A stretch of DNA of 64,000 bases, from assembly GCA_043783625.1 (NCBI GenBank), contig JAYVZE010000051.1:1-64000 (forward strand), given 5' to 3'. The DNA comes from JAFDVL01 sp043783625 (GTDB lineage Bacteria; Acidobacteriota; Blastocatellia; RBC074). Below are positions 8,326 to 16,484 of this stretch, one piece after another (positions within the stretch are counted from its first letter, which is position 1; each line of letters begins with the position of its first letter). The notes beneath the pieces were generated by a model, which was not told the DNA's origin, did no database searches, and was given only the letters and a program-made list of their open reading frames with translations. Position numbers and translations under genes: made by a program.

Positions 8326-8427
8326 GGTCTTGGGACTTTGATCTTTGGTCTTTGGTTCTTGTCGCCAAATCATAAGTTCAAACACAAAGTACAGAAAGCG
8401 AAAAACAAAGACCAAAGCTCCAAGACC
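8326..8427. repeat. Long imperfect inverted repeat, CCAAAGACCAAAG type
   Basis: GGTCTTGGGACTTTG (from 8326) continued by TCTTTGGTCTTTG faces CAAAGACCAAAGCTCCAAGACC (8406-8427). The arms pair with a few mismatches and an unpaired insertion. The stretch can be read as a short frame on the plus strand, but the sequence is simple and self-complementary, so no gene is called in the 8224-8515 gap. Confidence 0.6.
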
Positions 8428-8515
8428 AAAGCCCAATCTTTACAATCACCATCGGCATTCTGACCTTTCCATGTTAAACTTAACCTGAAATTTAACGATT
8501 AACAGGAGTTTTTTC

Positions 8516-9632
8516 ATGATTGATTCCGTAGTGATACAGGAATTACGAGATAAGTATAACGATTTGACGCAGCGCGTTTCGGAATTGCGGAGGTTTCTTT
8601 GACCTTGACAATAAACGCGCAGAATTAGCGCAGCTCGAAGAACAGGCCTCCGCCCCGGAATTCTGGAACGATCAGGCGGCGGCGCAGAAAATCTTACAAC
8701 AGCGTTCACGCATTGAGCGGGCGATTGCCAAAGCTGAAGAACAGCAACGAATGGTAGATGATATTGCCGTGCTGTTTGATTTTGCGGCAGAAGATGAAGC
8801 TTCACTCGCGGAACTGAAAACGACGATTGAAAACCTCACCAAAGATGTTGAGTTAAGCGAAACACAGACTTTGCTCGGAGGTGAAAATGACGCCCGCAAT
8901 GCCATCGTTTCCATCAATGCCGGAGCGGGTGGAACGGATGCGCAGGATTGGGCGCAGATGTTGGAGCGCATGTACCTTCGCTGGTGTGAATATCGCGGCT
9001 TCAAAAAAGAATTACTGGATGAACAATACGGCGAAGAAGCCGGCATTAAATCCGCTACGATTCGCATCGAAGGCGAATATGCGTACGGTTTATTATCAGG
9101 CGAATCAGGTGTTCATCGCTTAGTGCGTATTTCACCGTTCAATTCCGGTGGCAGCCGCGAAACCAGTTTTGCCTCAGTGTTTGTCACACCGGAAATTGAT
9201 GATGACATCGAAGTCGAAATTTTCGACAAGGATTTACGCGTGGATACTTATCGCGCAACAGGCGCGGGAGGACAGCATATCAACACGACCGATTCTGCCG
9301 TTCGCATCACTCACATGCCAACGGGAATTGTTGTGACGTGCCAGAATCAGCGTTCACAGCATCAGAACCGCGATGTTGCCATGCGCGTTCTGAAATCGAA
9401 ACTGTACGAATTAGAATTCGCTAAAAAACAAGCCGAGACCGATAAGCTGGCAGAAAATAAACGCGACATTTCTTTCGGCTCGCAAATTCGTAATTACGTG
9501 ATGCAACCGTACCGTTTAGTCAAAGATGTGCGAACGAAATTTGAAACCAGTGATGTAGATGGAATCCTGAACGGCGAACTGGATGAATTCATTAAGCAGT
9601 ATCTGCTGGCGAAGCGGGAAGGAAATAATTAG
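8516..9632 (+). CDS. prfB: Peptide chain release factor 2 (programmed +1 frameshift)
   Basis: The gene begins at an ATG preceded by AGGAG. It reads 28 codons to an in-frame TGA (8600-8602) and resumes one base later at GAC (8601), giving about 371 residues. RF2 recognises UGA and UAA and releases the finished peptide. The anticodon-like tripeptide SPF is present (VRISPFNSGGSR), as is the catalytic GGQ (ATGAGGQHINTTDSAVR). The join is the classical RF2 autoregulatory frameshift: an internal Shine-Dalgarno GGAGG (8589-8593), three bases, then CTT TGA C. When RF2 is scarce the ribosome slips and makes more. This is a functional gene, not a pseudogene. Confidence 0.97.
8589..8603 (+). promoter_or_regulatory. 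prfB programmed +1 frameshift signal
   Basis: GGAGG at 8589-8593, spacer TTT, slippery CTT, stop TGA at 8600-8602 and a following C. The spacing of three bases between the Shine-Dalgarno-like element and CTT is the same as in the E. coli site. Reading moves from frame CTT-TGA to CTT-(T)-GAC. Confidence 0.95.
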
Positions 9633-9638
9633 AAGGGA

Positions 9639-9748
9639 AGTCTATGGAGTCCTTTGAGTCTATCGAGTCTGTAGAGTCGGTGAGGTTTTAGGAGTCGTTA
9701 CGCGTAGCGGGCTGTTGACTTAAAAGACTCATAGGACTCCATAGACTT
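9639..9748. repeat. GAGTC-family inverted repeat between prfB and ftsK
   Basis: The left arm 9639-9662 (AAGTCTATGGAGTCC, then TTTGAGTCT) pairs with the right arm 9725-9748 at 23 of 24 positions. The central 62 bases contain further GAGTC/GTAGAGTC copies. It separates two housekeeping genes and could form a long RNA stem in the intergenic transcript. Confidence 0.8.
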
Positions 9749-9772
9749 TTCTTAAATCCATAAGTTTTTTAT

Positions 9773-12355
9773 ATGGCAAAAGCAACATCAAAAAAAGTAA
9801 CCGTGAAGCCACGCGACGGCTACGATTGGAGCAAATGGCGCAACGAAATTATCGGGTTGTGTTGTTTGGGCATCGGTTTAGTTTTGCTCTTCGCGTTGCT
9901 CAGCTATGACAGTCAGGATGGCACGTGGCATAAAGCGACGGCGAAGGTCGGTGTCAGCAATTGGATCGGCCCGTTCGGAGCCAATATCGCCAGTACGATG
10001 TATCAGGCGTTTGGCTTTATTGCGCTGTTCGTCCCGCTCGTTTTTTTCGCGTTGGCGTATTGGTATTTGCGCTACGAACGCCTTCAGGTAGCGTGGCTGA
10101 AAGTTTTAGGTTTAGCCATCATCGTTTTATCGCTGACCGGGATGTTGGCAATTGTTGATTGGAGCCAGGATGCTTCGTTTCATTGGGGCGGATGGATCGG
10201 GCATTTGCTGGTGTATAGCGATAGTTTTGGGTTGGCGAATGCCTTACATCGCATTGGAGCTTCGATTGTTTTGCTGCTTACTTTTATTGTCGGCGTGATG
10301 ATGGCAACCTCGCTTTCGTTCTTTGGTCTGGTCATGCATTTGTCGCCGCGTGAACAGGAAGCCGGGGTGACTGCGGCGGTAGTCGAACGCCTCAAAATGT
10401 GGTGGCAGGAACGTCAGGTTGAACGAGCAGAAATCGTCATCGGAACGCAGGACGAAAGACAAAAAGCAAAAAACGAAATTCGGATTTCTCAGCCGGAAAC
10501 AGGCAATAAAAAGACTGAAATTCTGGCCATCTCAAATACAGAACCTGCGAAACGAAATGCTCTCACCGAAGCGATTTCTCCGGCGGTTAGCAAAGCGCGT
10601 GCTTCGGTCGTGGCAGCTTTGTCGAGAGACAAAGGAAAATCTGACAAAGAGCTGGCAGTCATGGCGCAGGCTCCCGCGCCGACCAAAGATTTACGCGCAG
10701 CTCCGACGAAGGGAAATTCATTAGAAGAATGGGATGAAGAATCTTCGGGCGTCGTCGGCAAGCGGAGTCTGGAAGATATGGTTTCTACTGCGTCGGTCAA
10801 ACGACCTGAAACTCTTGAAGAAAAAGCCGCCGCTGCAAAACCGATTCCCGTCACGAGTACGCTGCGCACGGCGATTGAATACAAATTGCCCTTGACCGAA
10901 ATGTTGACGCCGCCGTCTCCACGTTCAGAAATCGCCGATGACGAACTGAAAGAGCTGGCAATTCAATTAGCTGAAAAATGCCGCGAATTCAATGTTTCCG
11001 GTCAGGTCAAGCAAATCAGCCCCGGCCCGGTCGTGACGACGTTTGAATTTAAACCTGACCCCGGCGTCAAATATTCACGCATCACTGGTTTGGTGGATGA
11101 CCTCTGTTTAGGCTTAAAAGCTGAATCCATTCGCATTGATCGCATTCCCGGAAAATCTACGGTTGGCATTGAAGTCCCCAATCCGCGCCGTGAAACAATT
11201 CGTCTGCGCGAAGTGTTAGAGTCCGCGAAATTTACGGACTCTCCCTCGAAACTGACTTTAGCGTTAGGCAAAACAATTGACGGCTCAAATTATGTCGCTG
11301 ACCTCGCGCGGATGCCGCATTTATTGATTGCAGGCGCCACCGGAGCAGGAAAATCTGTGGCGTTGAATTCGATTCTCTTATCGCTTTTGTATAAAGCCAC
11401 GCCCGATGAAGTGAAACTGATTCTAGTTGATCCGAAGCGCTTGGAGTTGGGGCTGTATGCCGATATTCCACATTTGTTGACGCCGATTGTGACTGATCCA
11501 AAACGTGCGAGTTATTCGCTGCGCTGGGCGGTGTCAGAGATGGAAAATCGTTATAAACATCTTGCCGCTTTTGGCGTCAGAAATATCGAACAATACAACA
11601 CCGAAGTGTGCTCGACGATTGATCGTAATATCTCCGCTGATAGCCAGGAAATGCCGAAGCCGTTGCCTTACATTGTCATTATCATTGATGAATTAGCCGA
11701 CCTGATGATGGTGGCGGCGCGGGATGTCGAAGAAAGCATTACGCGGCTGGCACAGATGGCGCGTGCCGTTGGGATTCATTTAGTGCTGGCAACACAGCGT
11801 CCTTCCGTAGATGTCATCACCGGATTGATTAAAGCAAATTTCCCTTCGCGCATCTCCTTCCGTGTTTCTTCCAAAGTGGATTCACGAACCATCATTGATG
11901 CCAACGGAGCCGAAGGATTATTAGGTCAGGGCGACATGCTGTTTTTGCCACCCGGTACTTCACGCTTAATTCGCGTTCACGGATGTTATGTTGACGAAAA
12001 AGAATGTAAGCGTGTGGCCGATCAAGCCCGCGATCAGGGCAATCCACTTTATGACGAAAAAATTGTCATGAGTGAAAAGGAAAATGAAGGCGAAGAGTTG
12101 AACGGGACAGAGTTGCGGCGCGATGAAAAATATGAAGAAGCCATTCGCATTGTGATTGAGATGGGACGTGCGTCAACTTCGGTTTTGCAACGCCGTTTGC
12201 GGATCGGGTACGGACGCGCAGCTTCGATCATTGATATGATGCATCACGAAGGGATTGTGGGTGCTGAAGACGGCAGCAAACCACGACAGGTACTCGTGAA
12301 ATCCGACTTTCTCGAACGGCTGGATCAGATGCAAAATGAAGATGAACCCTGGTAA
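9773..12355 (+). CDS. ftsK: DNA translocase FtsK/SpoIIIE
   Basis: 860 residues. The N-terminal 190 residues hold about four membrane helices (for example EIIGLCCLGIGLVLLFALL and FIALFVPLVFFALAYWYL) that anchor the protein at the division septum. A charged, low-complexity linker runs to about residue 380. The motor follows, with Walker A GATGAGKS near residue 520 and Walker B IIIDELADLM near 637. A C-terminal winged-helix gamma domain lies at about 780-850 (RASTSVLQRRLRIGYGRAA), which reads chromosome polarity sequences. FtsK pumps DNA and resolves chromosome dimers through XerCD at division. The architecture and length are normal and the gene appears intact. Confidence 0.96.
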   Translation: MAKATSKKVTVKPRDGYDWSKWRNEIIGLCCLGIGLVLLFALLSYDSQDGTWHKATAKVGVSNWIGPFGANIASTMYQAFGFIALFVPLVFFALAYWYLRYERLQVAWLKVLGLAIIVLSLTGMLAIVDWSQDASFHWGGWIGHLLVYSDSFGLANALHRIGASIVLLLTFIVGVMMATSLSFFGLVMHLSPREQEAGVTAAVVERLKMWWQERQVERAEIVIGTQDERQKAKNEIRISQPETGNKKTEILAISNTEPAKRNALTEAISPAVSKARASVVAALSRDKGKSDKELAVMAQAPAPTKDLRAAPTKGNSLEEWDEESSGVVGKRSLEDMVSTASVKRPETLEEKAAAAKPIPVTSTLRTAIEYKLPLTEMLTPPSPRSEIADDELKELAIQLAEKCREFNVSGQVKQISPGPVVTTFEFKPDPGVKYSRITGLVDDLCLGLKAESIRIDRIPGKSTVGIEVPNPRRETIRLREVLESAKFTDSPSKLTLALGKTIDGSNYVADLARMPHLLIAGATGAGKSVALNSILLSLLYKATPDEVKLILVDPKRLELGLYADIPHLLTPIVTDPKRASYSLRWAVSEMENRYKHLAAFGVRNIEQYNTEVCSTIDRNISADSQEMPKPLPYIVIIIDELADLMMVAARDVEESITRLAQMARAVGIHLVLATQRPSVDVITGLIKANFPSRISFRVSSKVDSRTIIDANGAEGLLGQGDMLFLPPGTSRLIRVHGCYVDEKECKRVADQARDQGNPLYDEKIVMSEKENEGEELNGTELRRDEKYEEAIRIVIEMGRASTSVLQRRLRIGYGRAASIIDMMHHEGIVGAEDGSKPRQVLVKSDFLERLDQMQNEDEPW

Positions 12356-12655
12356 ATATCTGGTCAAATCGGGTATTTGTGAAATAAATATCCACAAGCC
12401 GGACTGGGCTAGATAGGTTAAAATATTTAAACACTTTTTAATTATTTGAACTTATTGAAGTTTAAGAAGCGAGATCAGCTAAGTTATTGATAATAAAGAG
12501 ATTAATTTTTTTGTCGAAAAAATGTGCAATTTGCTATAAGTACTGTATTTTAGGTGATTTGACTCAGTTGCTTGTGGCTTTATGCACAGCCTTTTCCACA
12601 GAATCTGTGGAAAACTTTGCACTACTCTAACACGAGATTAATTGGAGTTTAACTC
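12356..12655. promoter_or_regulatory. AT-rich gap with a cluster of DnaA-box-like sites
   Basis: This 300-bp gap has no gene. Three 9-mers fit the DnaA consensus TTWTNCACA: TTATGCACA (12580-12588), TTTTCCACA (12592-12600) and its inverted partner TGTGGAAAA (12606-12614). The last two form a perfect 11-bp-arm palindrome around one base. A near match, ATATCCACA, is at 12388-12396. Between them lie A/T-rich tracts (about 12418-12535), suitable for unwinding. The arrangement suggests an origin-like element or a DnaA-regulated promoter for the downstream gene. The absence of dnaA nearby and the same-strand genes on both sides argue against certainty. Confidence 0.45.
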
Positions 12656-13333
12656 TTGTCAATAATGCCCGAACGTATGAGATTACAACTAGCACTCGAC
12701 CATCCTGATTTGACTCATGAGCTTGACGTAGCCGCCAAGGCTTCACGTTATGTTGATATGATTGAGGCGGGAACTCCACTGCTGATTCGAGAAGGAATTC
12801 GCGTCATCCGTGAGCTGCGTCGTCGTTACAAGGGCAGAATTATTGTGGCTGACATCAAAGTTGTAGATGCGGGGGAGCCGATAGCTGAACTGGCCTTTGC
12901 TGCCGGTGCGAATGTCGTCACGGTGCTTGGTTGCGCTGAAAACGATGTTATCAAGCGCGTCGTCAAAACCGCGAAAAAATATGACGGTGAAGTGATGGCA
13001 GATAGTTTAGGCGTCTCGAATTTGATTGAGCGGGCGAAAGAGCTTCGTGCTTTAGGCGTAGATTCGCTGTGCCTCAATCGGCGTGGACTTAAAATGCGCC
13101 GCGCTACTCAGCCTGAATCCTTCAAGCAATTGGTCTCCTTGATTAATGAAATAGATTTGCCGGTTTATCTGGCGGGTGGGATTGATTTAGCCGAACTGAT
13201 CGCTTTGCGAAAAGCACCATTGTTCGGGGTCATTATTGGCGCCGCCATCACGGAAGATAAATCTCCGGCAGAAGCTGCCAAAGAAATGCGACGTGTGATT
13301 GATGAAACGGAACGGATGTTCGGAATTGGCTAG
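12656..13333 (+). CDS. 3-hexulose-6-phosphate synthase-like / OMP decarboxylase superfamily enzyme
   Basis: 225 residues from a TTG that sits 8 bases after GGAG; ATG codons 3 and 7 codons later are alternatives. The sequence follows the hexulose-phosphate synthase pattern closely: LQLALDHPDLTHEL, VDMIEAGTPLLIREG, then the superfamily signature IVADIKVVDAGEP (Asp-x-Lys-xx-Asp), FAAGANVVTVLG, and a phosphate-gripping end VYLAGGIDL...GVIIGAAI. HPS joins formaldehyde and ribulose 5-phosphate, or runs in reverse to supply ribulose 5-phosphate. The usual partner isomerase (PHI) is not adjacent, so a relative such as a ketogulonate-phosphate decarboxylase is possible. Confidence 0.72.
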   Translation: MSIMPERMRLQLALDHPDLTHELDVAAKASRYVDMIEAGTPLLIREGIRVIRELRRRYKGRIIVADIKVVDAGEPIAELAFAAGANVVTVLGCAENDVIKRVVKTAKKYDGEVMADSLGVSNLIERAKELRALGVDSLCLNRRGLKMRRATQPESFKQLVSLINEIDLPVYLAGGIDLAELIALRKAPLFGVIIGAAITEDKSPAEAAKEMRRVIDETERMFGIG

Positions 13334-13370
13334 TAGCGCAATATAGCAATTCCGGTATGGTGGTAAAACA

Positions 13371-14015
13371 TTGAAGAAAGGCTGCCAGCAAGATGTTGGC
13401 AATGATGCCGAGAGCATTTGCGTGAAGACTCCCCTTACTCCCTCAAAATCAGAATGGAAGCTGACTGCCGAAGCCTTTGCGAAGCTGTTGGCAAAGTTCG
13501 ACCCTGAACCTGAATCAGCGGGGATCCGCTACGAATCGTTACGCCGCAAACTGGTAAAATTCTTCGATTGGCGTGGCGCCTATTTTCCAGAGGAATGCGC
13601 TGACGAAACGTTTGACCGTCTCGCTCGAAAAATTGAACAGGGTGAAGAAATTCAGGAAATCGTTTCATACTGTCACGGTGTAGCGCGGCTGGTTTTGTTG
13701 GAAGAATTGAAATCTTCCAACCATCGAAGAATTGATTTTGATGAATTACCTTCGCTCGAAGTGACACCACAGGAATTACCAGCGGCGAATCCTCAGCGCG
13801 ATTGTTTTGAGCATTGCCTGCAAGAGCTTTCGCCGGAAAACCGACAATTAATCCTTGCCTATTATCAGGATGATCGCCGCGAAAAAATTGATAACAGATT
13901 GGCTCTCGCTACGACTTACGGGATTCCCTTGAATGCCCTGCGAAGCCGCGCACAACGCCTGCGGAACAAGTTAGAAGAATGTGTGAAAAATTGTTTGGCG
14001 CAAAGCGCGACATGA
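13371..14015 (+). CDS. Sigma-70-like regulator (ECF-type, divergent)
   Basis: Up to 214 residues from a TTG; a GTG 51 bases downstream (13422) is a credible alternative, because the first 17 codons translate a dispersed palindrome (GCCAGCAAGATG type). The C-terminal third (CLQELSPENRQLILAYYQ, then GIPLNALRSRAQRLRNKLEEC) matches sigma region 4, with a helix-turn-helix in which 'gi..nalR.RaqRlr.kLe.C' replaces the usual ECF wording. The middle part is a weak match to region 2. It is followed by a membrane protein that looks like its anti-sigma factor. Such pairs are common in Acidobacteriota and respond to unknown signals. Confidence 0.6.
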   Translation: MKKGCQQDVGNDAESICVKTPLTPSKSEWKLTAEAFAKLLAKFDPEPESAGIRYESLRRKLVKFFDWRGAYFPEECADETFDRLARKIEQGEEIQEIVSYCHGVARLVLLEELKSSNHRRIDFDELPSLEVTPQELPAANPQRDCFEHCLQELSPENRQLILAYYQDDRREKIDNRLALATTYGIPLNALRSRAQRLRNKLEECVKNCLAQSAT

Positions 14016-14083
14016 AAAAGTGAGATTTGCCACTCCTAAGTTGAACGGAAAATTTGGCAAGTTCCCCCCACTTGGTTTATTTG

Positions 14084-15004
14084 ATGATGGAAAGAGATGA
14101 ACAAAAGCTGCGCAGGTATTTAACTGGCGATTTGTCAGAGCCTGAAGAGCTGAAAATAGAGACAGAATTTTTAACTTCTGATGAAGCATTCGAGCGACTT
14201 GAAGCAATCGAAAACGATTTGGTTGATGAATATGTACGTGGTGAACTGACGGCACAGGAGCGCGGCTTATTTGAAAAAAATTATCTAACGACACCGTTGC
14301 ATCATCAGCGGGTTTGGCTCAGTCAGAATTTATTACGCGCCGCAGCTGAAAGAATTCCAGCGAAACATCAAATCTCTGCGCCCTTAACTTCGTGGTGGGC
14401 AGATTTGTTTACCGGGCTGAAGCTACATCAATTAGCGTGGGCTGTAGCGGCTCTGTTACTCGCAGTACTTGGCGGATGGTTTCTGATAAGATCACCGCAG
14501 TCAATCATCACATATCCTGAAATTGCCAAAGCAGAAGCCACACCGCTAATGGCATCACCGACGCCTGAACCGCAGCCCTCGAAACCCGAAACCCAAAACT
14601 CGAAACCAAATACCCCGCCACCCGAAACCCGAAATCTGACCCCTGTCTTTGTTCTGCACGGAGCATTCAATATCAATCAAACTCGTGGCACTGGGTCTAA
14701 AAATGCGGGTTCTCATAAAATGCAAACCCTGGCAATTGAAAAAAAGGTGGAAAAGGTTATGTTACAAATGCCCCTCGAAGATGAGCGGTATGCCAAATAT
14801 CAAGCCGAGATTCGGGCTGTAGACAGTAGCAAAGCGTTCACCGTGAAGACAATTTCTCCATCGAAATCTGCCAAAAATATCAGCCTGACGATTCCTGCCA
14901 TCCGTCTTGGAACAGCCGATTACATCCTCACGCTCTCCGGTATTACAGAAACCGGAGAAGCTGAAGAAATCAATCAATATCCTTTCCGTGTGACCCGCCA
15001 ATAA
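14084..15004 (+). CDS. Probable membrane anti-sigma factor
   Basis: 306 residues from the first of two adjacent ATGs; upstream TTG starts are less likely. The N-terminus (RDEQKLRRYLTGDLSEPEE, then ERLEAIENDLVDEYVRGELTAQE) is the cytoplasmic domain typical of acidobacterial anti-sigma-like proteins. It lacks the His-Cys-Cys zinc motif of classical ZAS proteins. One membrane helix (LAWAVAALLLAVLGGWFLI) is near residue 130. A Pro/Thr-rich stretch then leads to a periplasmic beta-rich domain ending FRVTRQ. The DNA of the Pro-rich stretch (14578-14645) is itself repetitive (CCCGAAACCC). It probably tethers the upstream sigma-like protein. Confidence 0.6.
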   Translation: MMERDEQKLRRYLTGDLSEPEELKIETEFLTSDEAFERLEAIENDLVDEYVRGELTAQERGLFEKNYLTTPLHHQRVWLSQNLLRAAAERIPAKHQISAPLTSWWADLFTGLKLHQLAWAVAALLLAVLGGWFLIRSPQSIITYPEIAKAEATPLMASPTPEPQPSKPETQNSKPNTPPPETRNLTPVFVLHGAFNINQTRGTGSKNAGSHKMQTLAIEKKVEKVMLQMPLEDERYAKYQAEIRAVDSSKAFTVKTISPSKSAKNISLTIPAIRLGTADYILTLSGITETGEAEEINQYPFRVTRQ

Positions 15005-15006
15005 AC

Positions 15007-15078
15007 GTTCAGAGTACACGCTTCAGCGTGCTAACGCCTGCGCAGCGCGGCGTTAGGCAAACTTAAAGTTTGAACTCC
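15007..15078. repeat. GTTCAGAGT-family palindromic repeat
   Basis: Starts GTTCAGAGTACACGCTTCAG and ends AAACTTAAAGTTTGAACTC, with an inner ACGCC...GGCGT stem. The same element is seen at 40534-40611 and 52745-52820. The remainder of the gap to 15281 shows no gene or clear signal. Confidence 0.75.
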
Positions 15079-15281
15079 AAACACTTGCGACATGTTTTCA
15101 TCGCCTTTGCCACTCATAGTTGTAAGCAACAATCCGGCTGAAAAAAATGTCGTTCGCCGTACCTGTTGATGGATGGAATCAGCAGGAAAACTTTTCTGGG
15201 GAGAAGGAGCCGTGAGCGCACAATTTTCAGCCTGATTGTTGTTTTACCCGGAAATTTCAATGAACAGCTATAGGTCATCTT

Positions 15282-16430
15282 ATGAATAGAAACTATAAAA
15301 ATTTATTGCTGATGGGGCTTGCGTTGTGCGCTTCCGCCTGTGCCAATACGAATTTTAAAGTGAATCCTGAAGCTCCGCAGCCCTTTCACGGAACCGTCGA
15401 AACGCGCGAAATTAAAATCGGTTCCAGAGTTGGCGGCCGCGTGACCGCAGTGTTAGTTGAAGAAGGAAACAGCGTTGAAATCAATCAGCCGTTAGTTCGC
15501 TTTGATGTCGCCGAATTACATTCGCAATTGAAGCAGTCCGAAGCTCGTGTTGCGCAACAGCGTGCTCGTTTGGATCAATTAATACGGGGCTTTCGCGTGG
15601 AAGAAATCGCGCAGGCTTCGGCTGTGACCGGAACCGCCAAAGCTTCTTTTGAAGTCATGCGCAACGGTGCGCGTCCTGAAGATATTGCCCAAGTCAAAGC
15701 CAGCGTCACCGCCATCGAAGCCGAAGTTGCCAGCGCAAAAATCAGCTACGAACGGTTTAATCTTTTGCATCAATCCGGCGATTTGTCGCGGCATGAAGTG
15801 GACAGTGCAAGGTACCGCTACGAAGCCATCTCCGCCCGCCGCGATGCCGAGGCAAAAAAACTGGAAGTCGTTATCAACGGCAATCGGCACGAGGAAATTC
15901 GCGGAGCCAGTGAACGCTTACGGCAAGCGGAGCAAGCCGAAAAAATGATGCGCGTGGGAGCGCGTCCTGAAGAGATTGCCGATGCTCGCGCACAGCTCGC
16001 CGAAGCACAGGCGAAGGTCGAGCAGTTCAAAGTTTTGATTGCTGAAGGCGAATTGCACGCTCCGGCTCGCGCTCGTGTCGAAGCGATTTCCATCCGCCCC
16101 GGCGATGTCATCACTGCCGATCAAAGCGTGATGAAATTATTGGAAGCCGATCAACTTTTTGTGCGGATGTTTGTCCCCGAACCTGAACTTACCAAAATCA
16201 AAATCGGTCAGCACGTCGCCGTTAAAATTGATGCCGCCGCCGATCAGGTTTTTGACGGAGTCATTGAACAAATCAGCGAACAGGGCGAATTTACACCGCG
16301 TAACGTACAGAGCCGCGATGAACGAAATCATCAGGTTTTCGGCGTGAAAATCAAGCTCAATAATGCCACCGGAAAATTAAAATCAGGAATGGCGGTCAGC
16401 GTGAATTTAGAAGTGATGAGTGGAAAGTGA
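15282..16430 (+). CDS. HlyD-type membrane fusion lipoprotein of an ABC efflux system
   Basis: 382 residues. The signal ends in a lipobox-like ASAC (Cys20), so the protein is probably lipid-anchored. The first half of the lipoyl domain (IGSRVGGRVTAVLVEEGNSVEINQPLVRFD) is followed by a long coiled coil (about 75-260). This contains four spaced copies of a 'G.R.EEIA' phrase (GFRVEEIAQ, GARPEDIAQ, NRHEEIRG, GARPEEIAD). Then come the second lipoyl half and a beta barrel. It belongs to the YbhG/YhiI group, which joins an inner-membrane ABC pump to an outer-membrane channel. ATPase and permease genes follow on the same strand; no TolC is nearby. Confidence 0.88.
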   Translation: MNRNYKNLLLMGLALCASACANTNFKVNPEAPQPFHGTVETREIKIGSRVGGRVTAVLVEEGNSVEINQPLVRFDVAELHSQLKQSEARVAQQRARLDQLIRGFRVEEIAQASAVTGTAKASFEVMRNGARPEDIAQVKASVTAIEAEVASAKISYERFNLLHQSGDLSRHEVDSARYRYEAISARRDAEAKKLEVVINGNRHEEIRGASERLRQAEQAEKMMRVGARPEEIADARAQLAEAQAKVEQFKVLIAEGELHAPARARVEAISIRPGDVITADQSVMKLLEADQLFVRMFVPEPELTKIKIGQHVAVKIDAAADQVFDGVIEQISEQGEFTPRNVQSRDERNHQVFGVKIKLNNATGKLKSGMAVSVNLEVMSGK

Positions 16431-16484
16431 TGAGCCGTGAACTCGTAACTCATTACTTAGTACTCATCACTTTCTTCTAATCTT

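Noticed and set aside
8281..8463. Short plus-strand frame before prfB
   Set aside because: It translates a CCAAAGACC-type inverted repeat; simple composition, no ribosome site and no family.
8516..8602. prfB as a pseudogene because of the in-frame TGA
   Set aside because: The stop is part of the standard RF2 frameshift signal and the downstream frame is complete.
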